A stretch of 64,000 nucleotides of DNA, taken from NCBI GenBank assembly GCA_028551475.1, contig CM052360.1:11644501-11708500 (forward strand), in the 5' to 3' direction. The stretch's first letter is position 1. The number at the start of each line of letters is the position of its first letter. This DNA comes from Casuarina equisetifolia (Eukaryota; Streptophyta; Magnoliopsida; Fagales; Casuarinaceae). Both the position numbers and the translations under genes were made by a program. Positions 1 through 11,606 of this stretch are shown here, one piece after another. The notes beneath the pieces are model-generated. The model saw nothing but the letters and a program-made list of their open reading frames with translations. It searched no databases and was not told the origin of the DNA.

Positions 1-557
1 ATAGCTATCAGCCCCTGTGAGAACCCATGATCTACAACCCACAAAGGGAATCATGGAACTTTATCCCAACATTATTTCTGTGAAGAGGAAAAGAACTGTA
101 TCCAATTGCTCTCCTGGACGTGCAATTTACAATGACAAAATTACTTGACTATACAGTAGGATGTGTCAGAAGTTGTTTCAATTCGATCCCCAATAGGAGT
201 TGCTCCTTCAACTGTCCAGTAAATAGGTTAAACTGTCCAATAAATAGGTCTTTCCTTATCAACGTTCAGGCAGAATTTAGCAAAATTAATGCGCTAGTTG
301 CGCAAGCTGCACCAACTGGTAATAGTATAAGATCACAATCAAGTCGACACATTAGAGATGACTTCAAATTGTTTAACTAATTATACGGGCTTCAACAATA
401 GGCACCCTTCTGTACAATGTGTAAATTCTTATTAGATATGTACCAAAAGTTCCATATTTACAATGACATAACGTTACCCAAGCCTTTAGGGTCGTACAAC
501 AGGAACACATTCAAACGCAGGAGAAATACCAAGACATATTAGGATACAATCTAGAGT
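1..557. repeat. 3' flank of PAP copy 1, duplicated at 10.93-11.6 kb
   Basis: No gene is seen here. The stretch is the downstream flank of the minus-strand PAP gene and aligns by eye with about 10930-11606, the downstream flank of the second PAP copy. Shared phrases include the 'ctacaaccca' and 'cccaacatta' segments and the text just before the stop codon. Block 2 has about 130 extra bases near 10970-11100. This shows the duplication includes 3' flanking DNA and may extend left of the window. Confidence 0.75.
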
Positions 558-2674
558 TCAGACAACCTCCGTCTTCACTGGAACCCACCTATTTCTCATG
601 GCAGACTCTTTCCAGGCACGAGAAACGAAACCAAGAACATAGCCTACAAAAGCCCCGAGCACTAGCACACTTGCTCCCATAACATAAAATGAGAATGTGG
701 ACTTAGCGAAAGTACCTTGAACACCACCAGCCCCATCGCCACTGAGGACTTGTCCAGATGCAAGAATCTCCACCATGTCATGCACCTCTCCATCATGGTT
801 TCCAAGATAAGAAAGTCTAAGCTTCTCCTTTGTAGCAACCAGTCTAGTATACCCAAACTCACCTCCGCGGTACAAAGATCGTTTAGGTTGGGGGAAGATT
901 GGATCATCAGGGTGGTCGGGTCTAGGTTGCCAGATGGGTTGCCAGTCTTGTCCTCCCATCCCAATCACAACGTGGACTGGAAATGCCTCCCAGTCCTCCC
1001 CATTCAGACCCATGCTTCCACAAGTAAAGTTATTCACTGGACAAAACCTCTCATATCTATGAACATGACCCCACAATGCAAGGGTGACCTTGTTTTTCAC
1101 AAATAAAGGTTCCAGGTGCTGGAGCATCCTTTCCCTCAATGGGGCATCTGTAAATTCATAGCTTGTAGTGTACATCGGTCGGTGCCCTTGGACTACCACA
1201 AAAGGAGTCTTGTTTCGATCAACTGATTCCAAATTATGTTTTATGAAGTTGTACTGGCTGCTGCCTGGAAGGAAATTGGTCTCGGTAGACATGTAAACAA
1301 AATGAACTGCCCCCATATCAAATGAGTAGTAAAGGTTCCTCGTAGCAGGGGCTGGGGTTCCAGTTGGTTCTGAAGAGTTTCCAGGCATGTGGAACTTAAG
1401 GCTGTAGGGTATGCCACATTCACCACCCCCATCCGTTCCATAAATCCTCTGAGACCACTCAGGCCTCCAAGGCTGTGAAGGCCAGTTGTATTCATGATTC
1501 CCAATGCAAACATGGTATGCTACTTTTGACGCAACGGGTTCAATCTGAGTGAAAAAATGATCCCACAGCCACGCATATCCTCTTGCGTAGCTGATGTCCC
1601 CGATATGTGAAACAAATGCGGGCTTCTCACCCAGGGCTTCGATATCACGGAGGATCCATTTCATAGTGGCTATGCTCTCCTCTTGTGTACGGAGAAACGT
1701 GGAGTATGGTGTCGCTGTCCCCATATCACCGAACAAGAAGGCTATCGTTTCATCGGAATCCTCATTCCGTGAGACAAAGCTGTGGATTGCACTCCAACCT
1801 CCGGTGTCACTTCCAACCTGCCACAGACAATATATCATTACTCCAAGAGTCGATGGTGAACCAAATTCAGGCCATGCATTGTTTCCACATGGGCGGTCTA
1901 AGGATTAATCATAAAGATAACTAGAAGTATCAGAAGTTCAATCCAAAACTTGAGCCTCTAACTACTGAAAACATTTACCTTATAGAAGTACCTCACTCCT
2001 TTCTTCAAATTCGTCATTACGCCGTCATGAATCCACCCAGGGTCTCTCCACCCGACGCTCTCACTGGCTGGGGACTCGCACATGTGCTCCCTCTCGTACC
2101 TCTCCACACGTGCTTCCGCCATGTTATCAAACCGACCCTCTTCCTCCCCGTACCTCACACACTGCTTGTCCTCTCCACGCTCCGTCAAAAACATGACTCG
2201 CATCTCGTCCTCCTTTTCGGTGAACGCCAGGTGGATCTGCTCCGGCCCACGCCCCGGCACGAACCCGACCTCCTCCGATTCAGCGAGAAGGTGGGCCGTC
2301 CCCGGCAGGGGCTTGTGATCCTGGTCTTGGCGTTTCGGGTCGACCTCGGACTTGGTCCAGTGGAAGACCCGGAACGAGTAATTTGATCGAAGGTTCACCA
2401 GAGGGAGAGAAACGGAACCCGACCCAGAGCGCCACGTTGGGGAAGACGACAAGAAGACGTAACCAATGAAGTGGTCGTGGGAGGAGTCCGGGGGCGAGTA
2501 GATGGCGAGCCAGTCGAGCTCGGAAGGCGAGGCGATGCCAGACCATTGGATGTGAATCGGGTCGCCGGATCTTGCAAGAGCGTTGGGGTTTACGGAAAGG
2601 GAGACCTGGGACAAAGCAGATGGGTTGCAAAAAGAAAAGATTAAAAGGAGGAGGAACGGGGCCATCGGATTCAT
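558..2674 (-). CDS. Purple acid phosphatase, PAP2/PAP9 type (intact copy 1)
   Basis: Two exons: 2674-1979 and 1817-558, with a GT-AG intron at 1978-1818 joining in phase 0, giving 651 aa. The protein has an N-terminal hydrophobic signal (residues 1-22), a fibronectin-like N-terminal half, then a metallophosphoesterase domain. All five metal-binding blocks of the purple acid phosphatase family are visible: GDMG (262-265), GDISY (305-309), GNHE (338-341), VQGH (441-444) and GHVH (482-485). A hydrophobic segment near the C-terminus followed by a basic tail looks like a membrane anchor. Arabidopsis PAP2 and PAP9 have this length and such a tail; PAP2 is reported on chloroplast and mitochondrial outer membranes. 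Predicted role: metal-dependent phosphomonoester hydrolysis. The family is firm; PAP2 versus PAP9 orthology and localisation are inference. The start was chosen because it aligns with copy 2; a Met three codons downstream is the alternative. Confidence 0.93.
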
Positions 2675-3585
2675 CTCCGTATTCAGATTTCTTCAAGGCA
2701 GATGCCGATGAAGGACTGTCAGGGTTGGAAGCAGGTAAAAAAGCCACATAGGTGTGGCAGGATTGCTTTTGTATCAATCAAATTAAGCATATTCTCCCTG
2801 GAATTCCTAATCTCATGGTTTTAGACCTTCGGTAGAAACAACGCCGCATGGACGGACCCGACTCTCTTCCTTTCTGCTCATGGGCTTCTCATGTCAGACG
2901 GACCCATATATTCGACGAAATTATAAAATTGAGATTTTCTCAAATGGGTTTATCAGGCAACGTCAAAAATGTGCATAAAATGGGAGTCCTGAGTCAAGGG
3001 TTGAGTTTTTAGACCTTTTAATTTCATATTAGAATTAAAATTGAATCTATTTCACAACGTGTAACTTAAAATAGAATGATATTCAGATGAAAAATATGTG
3101 CAAGATAAAAATATTATATTAAAATATCTCTAAATTAATTTTTAGTTTAAATATTTGTACCATTTAACTAAAAACTATTTTAATTGACTCAGAAAATGAA
3201 ATGATTGTGAGTTGTTTATATTTCTTTTGCTACTCATTTTAAAGGAAAAAATAATTATTTTAATTATTATATTAAAACCTAAGTTCTGAGTGCAATACTT
3301 CTATTACTTATAGATTTATTAAAAAAATATTTATTTTTTAAATCCAATTTGTAGGGCAAGATAAATATTTCATATTTAAAATATTTGATTATAAGTTACA
3401 AGTAATGCACAATATTTTAAAACCTCTGCTTATAGTTAGTGTGAACTGAAGGTATAATCTTCATAACTAATATTACGATAGAAATTTTGTATTTGAATAA
3501 TGGGTGATAATAAGTTCTTATTTACTTAAATTACGAATAAATTATTCATGTACAAGATATTTCACTGGGACTTGCTGACGGTTGT
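2675..3585. repeat. PAP copy 1 upstream region, similar to 20.62-21.30 kb
   Basis: This is AT-rich upstream DNA with no gene. From about 2770 to 3575 it aligns by eye with 20620-21297, including the shared 'aaattataaaattgag' and 'gttacaagtaatgcacaat' stretches. It probably contains the promoter of the minus-strand PAP gene, but I could not place a TATA box with confidence. Confidence 0.6.
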
Positions 3586-3589
3586 GTTA

Positions 3590-3775
3590 CTGATCGATGC
3601 GTTTCGGGTCGACCTCGGAATTGGTAATTAGAACCAAGGTTGAATAGAGCGCCACGTGGGGGAAGATGACAAGAAGACGTAGCCGATGAAGTGGTCGTGG
3701 AGCGAGTCCGGGGGCGAGTAGATGCCGGGCCACTGGATGTGAATCGGGTCGCCGGATTTTGCAAGAGCGTTACAG
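3590..3775 (-). pseudogene. Third PAP exon-1 fragment
   Basis: This fragment of about 185 bp matches parts of PAP exon 1: the region around 'gcgtttcgggtcgacctcgg', then the 'acaagaagacgta' to 'cgagtagatg' stretch, then 'gtgaatcgggtcgccgga'. Internal segments present in the intact gene are missing between these pieces, so it is an internally deleted relic. It is followed by DNA similar to the upstream region of PAP copy 2, so it looks like the 5' end of a third PAP copy that was mostly lost. Confidence 0.85.
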
Positions 3776-4200
3776 GTCCCTATACTCGAGGAATTTCTAA
3801 AATTGAGCTTTCGACCCGTTCGTTAATTGTTCCTGCTAATAGTGAAAAAACGTAGGTTATCTCTCATATGGTTGGTATATTGACAGAGGAAATGTTTTGT
3901 CTTGATTTTAAAAAAATATATATAACATTAAATTTAATATTATATTAGAAACTTAGGTCTTGTGGGCAATATTTCTGTCTTGGATTTTGTTAGAAAAATG
4001 TTTATTTACTTTCCTAAAATTAAAACGTGAGAAAGGATAAATCAACAAATTACAAATAATTTATGACATTCTAAAACCTTTGTTCATAATTACAATGAGT
4101 TGAAGTTGTAAGTTTGATAAATAATATTAGAGTAGAAAATTTGCACCTGAAATTTGAATTACAATAAGATGTTACTTATGTAAGTAACATAAATAATTCC
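3776..4200. repeat. Upstream DNA duplicated at 19.58-19.95 kb
   Basis: Aligns by eye with the region upstream of PAP copy 2 (shared 'ggaggaaatg..tgtctt' and 'cataattacaatgagttgaagttgtaa' text). No gene. It marks the relic's former promoter side. Confidence 0.6.
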
Positions 4201-4235
4201 TTTATTCAGTTGTGTCCAACAATTGGTTTTATAAT

Positions 4236-6010
4236 TCCAGTGCAAGATGCTCAAGATGTATTTGGTCAAAAGCTTAATTATCTTATAGAGATGTTGTCAG
4301 GTATTGGAAGATTTAAAGGAGATAATTATTTTGGAGGGATCTTTCATCTTTTTATGTCAATGATATATTAATCTTCATGGAAAATGGTCCATTGAGAGCA
4401 TCAAGGCCTTCTTACAAGAGTGTAAAATTTGCAGTAGGCACAAGGTCAATGTGGAAAAGACAAGAGTCATAATGTTGAAAAAGTTGGAATGAAACAAGAA
4501 AACTCTTATCACATAGATAATAAGTTTCTTATTTGCAGACCTATTAATCAAGTATTTAGGCATTTCACTATTCAAAGGTACGAGGCTCATTCATTATTTT
4601 GATGAGATGATGGATGCAACAACTAACAAAGTGCAAAATTGAAAACCTAAATTTTATTCTTAGAAGGGTAAGTTGACATTGATTAAGAGTGTCAAATCTT
4701 TCATGTTAATTCACACAATTTCTATTACCAAAGTACCTAAGATGGTCTTATAGAAGTTTAGTAAAGGAATGACCACCTTCATGTGGAGTAATGAAAATGG
4801 ACACAATAGTCACTAAGTTAAATGTTAAAGTATATGCATGCTTTTAAAAGAAGGTGGCTTAAGAGTTTATAATTTGAAGCAAACTATGCATGCCTTTTAG
4901 ACAAAGTTTGCATGACAATTTAGATATGATTAGTCATTGTGGGCCTCCTCTATCATGAAATTGAAGTAAAGACACCAAATGGAGGCTATCATAAGAGGTA
5001 AAAAGAATACAACCTCTCATATATGAAAAATGCTTCTACCTTAGTTGGATTATGCTATTAGGCATGGTATACGGATTATTAGGGAATGTCAATGTTAGTT
5101 TTGGAAGTATAATTAGTTGAGACAACTTTTTTTATATTCTTTATATCCGCAATAAGATATAATAGTCAAAGGACTTTAGAGTCAAGATTTTGTATAGCAC
5201 CATCTGTTAAGTGAGCAACTAGAATAGTTGACAAGATTGCATCTAATGAAGACCTGAATAGGTTGGCTTATGATTTAAGTACCTTAGGTGAATTTTAGGC
5301 ATCGTTGTATATCATGACAAGAATAAAAAATGATAAAGTTGGGTTATTTATATGAAAGTTTATTCATTATAGAATACTTGTGAAACACAATATGCAAAGA
5401 CGAATACAAATGGTTTTAAAGTGTCATTGCTATAAGAAGGCTCAAAAGGAGACTATAGATCCTCTATTCATACATAACAAGTTAGTACATTTCAATTCTA
5501 TTGTTGATATTGCTTTCTTATAGTATTCAAAAGCATCATGGGATAACTAGCAAAGAGCTATTATAGGTATATTGAAAGGTGTTATTGAGTGGGGGGTTAG
5601 GATGGTCAAAAACTTAACGAAACATAATAGAAGTAATTGGCAAGGTAGGAGAAAGGGAGAAATTAATGAACATTTTAGTAGATTTTAGAAGTACATATAA
5701 TTTTATGCATGTTGTTGTAGCAGAACAACTTGGGTTACATATTATGGAGGATCAAAAATTTGTTGCAAAGGTGGCCCATGAAGAAAATTTAACATGTAAA
5801 GGAGGGTACAATGGGATAATAGTATTGTTATAAAGGGTGTTAAAATGCATTGATTTCTTTCTATTGCCTATCATAAGGACTAATGTGGCTTTGGCAATTT
5901 AATGGTTGAAAACTCTATGAGAGATATCATGGGATTTTGTTATTTAAAAAATGTCCTTTGAAGTAGATGAAAAAAAAAATTTTGCCTAAATAGATAAGTA
6001 GAGGAGTTTG
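4236..6010 (+). mobile_element. Decayed LINE (L1-type) reverse transcriptase relic
   Basis: Conceptual translation over several frames shows pieces in the order expected of a plant L1-type ORF2. First comes a degraded catalytic segment reading VNDILIF around 4357. Next is a YLGI.LFKG motif near 4552, then GKLTLIKSV near 4670, then FMWS near 4780, and GGLRVYNLKQ near 4850. Many stops and frameshifts are present, so it is long dead. The 5' part is absent. Limits after 5100 are vague; the rest up to about 6010 has the same base composition but no motif I can defend. A related short piece lies at 20500-20600. Confidence 0.65.
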
Positions 6011-8860
6011 AAGAAAGTCACCTAGAGCAAACCTTGGGGTTAAGGTTTCTCTTAAAGGATAAGGGAATGTCATGTGCTCAACCTAAGAAGGTTCTTATGC
6101 TATGGTGGACCAAGTCAAGCCACTAGGAGACAAAAACAAGAAAGACCAAGTCAAATTTCAAACTAGAAAGATTCACAAGCTAGAGGAGCATATACAAAGT
6201 GATTGGATGTTAATTGAAATAAAGATCTAGTTTACTGATGGGTGTGATAACTAATTAGATATTATAGTTTGTTAGTTAAAATTATAGTTTCAAGTATGCA
6301 TAATCACTACAAATATTAAGTTTGTCATATACAAAAAGTTTTTTAAATAAATCCCCCCAAGTTTGGAAGCATTATTGTATTTTTCTACACAAAGGTGTTT
6401 TTTAAGAGTTCCATCTTAGGGTGTTCTAAACCAAAGGCGAGCTATTTCTAAGCATATTATTCTTAATTATTCTTGTCAGAGAAAAGATTCATTCATAATT
6501 TCCACCATAAGAAAATCTAAAAGGTTCAACTTTTAAACTAATATAGATTGTCTTGTCCAACCCAAAAGGCCTATCACTAATCAATCACTTGTGTGGATGA
6601 CAATTGATTTTATAAGCTTCTAAAGGACCAATAGTAAGTTTAGGCTTATAAGAGCCCAAGTTAGTAATGTTATTCAAATGAAATATATTAAGACTATTTC
6701 AAGCCTAAACACTTAACAAATTGTATTAAAGCCAATCATATATCCTAAATTTAAACCACAAAGGAGTGATCTTGTGCATGAATGCTATAATGGAGCCAAA
6801 AGGGCAACCAAACACCACAATAAAGTTTATATGGCTGTTAGGGAATTAATTGCAAAGGATGGTGAGCTATTATAGGTTTATATGGGCTTCTAGTAGGCTT
6901 AAACTTATAATGGCCCATATTAGTAATGATATTTAAATGAGATATACTTAGACTAACCTTTAGACTTAGGTCTTTTGACTTAATGATAGAGACACATAAC
7001 ATAAGTAATATAAACATTTTTATTTGGACTTAATCTCACCCATGTAAACATATTTTTCCACTTCAATGCACAAAGACATTAAAAATAGTATTCATGAATA
7101 GCTTAACTTTAGAGTTGTCCTTATACATATATCCCTCTCATAGACTAAATTTAAATAAAGGAATTGCTTTTCAAACATAAAGAACCATGATTCAAGCCAT
7201 AAGATCCAAATTTATGCCTCATGGTCTATTAACTAGCACACCACAAAACAATCTATGTCTATTGTTGGAATATATTTTCATAATATTAGAATATATTAAT
7301 ATTTGATGATGAAAAAAAGAGAATTATATTAATATGTGAATATTATGCAAAAAAAATCCAAAAAACCTAAAATGAATGATGGGTGACCCAATCTATTGCA
7401 TAACCTAGACTTGTGAGCCCGCAAACTGAAAGTCTAGTATGTAAGCCTAATCTGCAACGTAATGCGCAACCCAATGAGCTTGTTCACAAAACCAAACTCG
7501 AACAAGCTATTGTTGGATGCGACCCGCATAACCCAGATTGTGACCCAAAATGCATTGTCACTTGCGATGCAATTGCTTAGTGTGCAACCGATGAAGTCAA
7601 TGTGACCCGTTCGATACCTAGTTGCCCAGCTACATTGAAACTTGCCACTCAAAATTGCCCATTAGTGACTGCTTCAATGATGGCAAAAATTGACTTATTC
7701 AAAAGCTATTAGAGAGGAGAAGAAATCTATGAAGAAAAATCAATGACCCACTCATCTAAAAAGGATTGAATTAAAAAGATTAAGTTGTTTTTTGCAACTC
7801 ATGACCTAATTGATTGAAAGAGAAATTGAAAGCATATTCGAGTATGTCTAAAGTAAAAATCATAGGAATTTATCAAGCAAAAGGCTAATTTATTGATTTG
7901 TGAAATACCCATAAAGATTTGCTTCAAGATTAAAGAAGATTTAGGCATATTCTAGTGAAACCCATAAATTCGACCCATGACCTATTTTGCCTTCGCGAAA
8001 CTCTAAATGATTAACTTAAAATTTAAAGAAAAAAAAATGGTAGCATTTTGGGGCACAATTTTGAACGAGATTGAGATAGAAAGACAATCTTGTCTCCCTT
8101 TTCTCATGCAAGCTGATGGAAAATGAGAAAAGAGAGAGCTCCAACAAGAAAAAGATATGATCTTGCTCAAAGATGTCAAAATGGCTCTTTGAAAGTGAAA
8201 TGTTAGTCCTTTTGATTCTACATTAAAGAAAAAAGTTAGAAGAAAAGAAAGAACGAAAATAAAAAAAAGCAAGCTTCATTTAAGAAACTCACATCCTTCT
8301 CTCAAGTTCATCCAGTACACAGTTTGATTCTTCATTAGGTGACTATATTTTGAATTTATTACTATTCTTATTTGCTTGTTAGAAAATCATTTTGTGATTT
8401 AATACATATTGGTATTAAGTTAATTCTACAAGTGAACAGTGTTAGGGCTTGAACGAAATTTAGGACTTTTGTTCAAATCATTATGTATTAGCTTTTTAGC
8501 ACTTGTTTAAAATTTATAAATTGTATATTTACATATTTTATGGTAACTAAGTTTGAAATTTGTAATATTTGGGTGAAAACTTGTAATCAGATTTAAAGGA
8601 TTAGTTATCTCTTGTAACTAATTAGTAAATTGATTGGAAGAATGACTCTAGTGGTTGGGTGGAGTAGGTGCCAAGGTGATTTGGGCCGAACCACCTTTCA
8701 AAAATTATTTGTCTTTGTGTGATTGTGCTTTGTGTAAATGTTTTACTTGCTACCATATAATTGTTAGTTGCCTCCCATAGTAAAAACAAAAAAGATAAGA
8801 ATTTTTTAAAAATCTAATTCACCCACTTTCTTAGGTTGTTATAAGATCCAATATCTATCA
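6011..8860. other. AT-rich non-coding insertion in block 1
   Basis: No gene is recognised; open frames are short and unlike any known protein. A short part, about 7021-7190, aligns with 21285-21430 upstream of the CLE gene of block 2 (shared 'catatttttccac' and 'ccttatacatatatccc'). The surrounding DNA is therefore an insertion into the duplicated block, or was lost from block 2. Confidence 0.5.
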
Positions 8861-8861
8861 T

Positions 8862-9245
8862 GTTATAATTTTGGGCTTACAACACTTTAAAATATGGTTC
8901 ATTATGTGGTCTAACTTGTATACTTATAAGTTCTCTTTTCTCTCTCTTTCTTCTTTTTTTTTCTACTAATGTGAGATTGTTCCTCAACAATCTCTCATGT
9001 CCTACATCAGACCATTTTTTTCACTAGGTTTAACCTACCCCAACATCCTCACATCAAACCATGACCCACTTTTCTTATTAGGTTTGACAACTCCACCCAC
9101 CCCACCTCCACACATTTGAACCACATCTAGTTTATTCACATGGCCCATTCTCAGCTAGGCTCTAATACTATTTGTTGTAATCTTGGGCCTATAACCATCT
9201 TAAAAACTGATCCATAAGATAGTCAAACTCTTCTAAGTTTCCTTT

Positions 9246-9282
<37 letters not shown>

Positions 9283-9285
9283 CCG
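8862..9285 (-). mobile_element. Probable small LTR (TRIM-like) relic
   Basis: Two diverged repeats begin similarly: 'tgttataattttgggctt' at about 8864 and 'tgttgtaatcttgggcct' at about 9174. Just left of the second is 'ggctctaata', whose reverse complement resembles the tRNA-Met primer-binding site that follows a 5' LTR. That fits a terminal-repeat retrotransposon in miniature in minus orientation. No coding capacity. Boundaries and target duplication were not resolved. Confidence 0.4.
9250..9280. repeat. (TC)n microsatellite
   Basis: An uninterrupted TC dinucleotide tract of about 31 bases between the TRIM-like relic and the CLE relic. Confidence 0.95.
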
Positions 9286-9543
9286 CATAGTTGCTTTATT
9301 TTTTCTTCTATATTCGAGATGAAAAAGAAAGCCTTGGGATGAAGCATGTTGCTACTTCTATTTGATTAGAGATGGTTATTGCCGACAGCTCAATACCTCT
9401 ACAAACTCAATTTTTCCCGGTGATTTTATTCTTTCACGCGTCGCTTGCTGCATTGAAACTTCCCTTCCATCACTCTCTTCTATTGCTCTCTCCCTTTCCT
9501 TTCGCGCAATCCTTCTTTCTCAGTTTCTCCGTCTCTCACCACC

Positions 9544-9912
9544 ATGAAGAACTCTTCTCCTACAACCACTACCTACCGTAGCCGGCTTTTGATATTTATG
9601 GTTTTTTTCCTCCTCTTTGTCACATCAGCCTGTCGCCTTTCCATTCCAAGGACCGCAGAACCGTTTCCAAGAAACACCAGCAGCGACCAGCACCATCATC
9701 ATCATCTCCGTCATTACCCTCCTCACCAAACTTGTGGCCCTCTTTCCCACGAAAAGCCACGTCCTTTGTGCTATCAAATTCAAAGAACCCACCAAAATCG
9801 ATCCCGTCCAACACCACCGCCCTCACAACTCGATGAGATCGACCCAAGATACGAGGTAGTGGACCAGGTGCATATTTATGAGAAATATGAAAAAGGTGAA
9901 CTCATCTTCTAG
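9544..9912 (+). pseudogene. CLE precursor relic lacking the CLE peptide
   Basis: This 122-codon open frame is the paralogue of the CLE gene at 21730. It shares the hydrophobic signal region (RSRLLIF...LLLFVTSA), a His-rich stretch, the YPPHQ.CG.LSHEK segment and the SQLDEIDPRY segment. Homology stops right after DPRY, exactly before the peptide-coding end. The last 16 codons (VVDQVHIYEK...) are unrelated to any CLE motif, so no signalling dodecapeptide can be released from this frame. The upstream flank (9290-9540) also aligns with 21460-21729. It is either a dead copy or a secreted protein without the peptide; I favour a dead copy whose frame happens to remain open. Confidence 0.8.
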
Positions 9913-10929
9913 CATGGTAGATGTTGAAGGCTTTCATGTATGCCTTTTTCCCAAACGAGTATTTTCCATGTCCCAATTGACTTCACAAAGCAATTAGTTG
10001 ACTCATCTATAGAGAAAATTTTATAAAGAGAAGGGTAATGAATGACGAAAAAAGTTCATTTGATCAGGTTGAGGCTTATAGCACATCCTTTGTAAATATA
10101 CCATCCTTGAAAATTGTTAGAAAACAATGTTTTGGTAATCATGTTACCTACATATTCCATTCATCTTTCCAGAGTCCAGCCTTTTTAGTTGACCACCTGC
10201 CATTCGTAAAAAAATCCTGGGCAGCAAATATTGTGAATAATTAGAACTAATGCTGCTTGGTTAAGATTATGACAATTGAATGTTTCACATACAAGTAGAA
10301 ATCTGTAATATTGATTCTAGTAAAATAGTTTTATAGGTAAAAATTTGTCTGTTATACTGAGAATCTCAATTGCACCATTCACAAGAAAGTTCATGAGATT
10401 AAACCAATTTTATATCCCGGAATTTTAGGTTTGTCAAACAGCTATCCATATTAAAAATGGCAACTTAATTTCTTGAGTTCCACACGTTTATCCAATTACG
10501 TTCTCGTTAACTTTGTATCTAAGATTAATGGTTATATTGTTACAAAGGTAAAATCATCATGTCATTTTTTCATAAGGTTATCAAGTATATACCATACCAT
10601 CACATATTTAATGTATATATATATATATTTCTCAATATCCAATATATAGATTTAAGTAATAAAGTACACTTTTACATATGTTGCTACTATTGTGGTTAAA
10701 ACATCAAACGCTTTTTGGAGATTCACTTGTAACCCATAGATCTATCATGATAGAGAGGTAGATCCAATAAGCCTAACAACCTTTGTGAATGGGCGTGTTA
10801 TGAAAGCTTACAAATTCCCTTACATGGGTCATTATGACATCATGGTTCATCCCTCCCCCTTGCAGATACTTCACGACTTTCGCAAAGTATTGTAGATGAA
10901 TGAGCTCGAGCTCCATGAACGAGACATGG
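9913..10929. other. Non-coding junction between duplication blocks
   Basis: I see no gene. The DNA is AT-rich, with a short (TA)n tract near 10613-10628. The sequence after 9860 is the DNA that replaced the CLE end of block 1; its origin is not recognised. Confidence 0.5.
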
Positions 10930-11606
10930 GTTTGCAAAAGCATATACAATTATAGCGATCAGCCCTTGTGAGTCCCATGAAGTCTTTTGGCAATGAAGTG
11001 TTATGTCACTGGGACCACTCGTGAAACTCACCTTTCCATGAAAAACTAGAGAGATGCGACCTTTGCATTGGATTACAGACATCGTGACACGTTCAAGGAA
11101 ACATCATGATCTACAACCCAGAAAGGGAATCGTGAAACTTTATCCCAACATTACTTTTGTGGAGAGGAAAAGAACTGTATCCAATTGTTCTCTTAGACAT
11201 GGAATTTACAATTGGACAATTACTTGACTTTACAGTAGGATTTATCATAACCCGTTTCAATTCGGTGCCCAACAGAGTTGCTCCTTAAACTGTCCAATAA
11301 ATAGGTCTTTCTTCTCAGAGTTCTGGCAGAATTTAGCAAAATTAATGTGCCACTTGCCCAAGATGCACCAACTGGTAATAGTACAAGATCACATTCAAGT
11401 CAACACATTAGAGAAGAATGCAAATTATTGACTAATTATATAGGCTTCGACAATATGCACCATTCTGTACAATGTGTAGATTCTTATTAGATATGTAACA
11501 AAAGTTGCACATATACAAGGACATAAAGTTATCCAAGTACTTTAGGGTCGTACAACAGGAACACATATAAATGCAGGAGAAATACCAAGACATATTAGGA
11601 TGCAAT
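10930..11606. repeat. 3' flank of PAP copy 2, duplicate of 1-557
   Basis: Aligns with the window's first 557 bases, with an extra segment of about 130 bases near 10970-11100. No gene. Confidence 0.75.

Noticed and set aside
5600..8300. Possible further coding exons in AT-rich DNA of block 1
   Set aside because: Only short frames, no domain and no splice-consistent structure.
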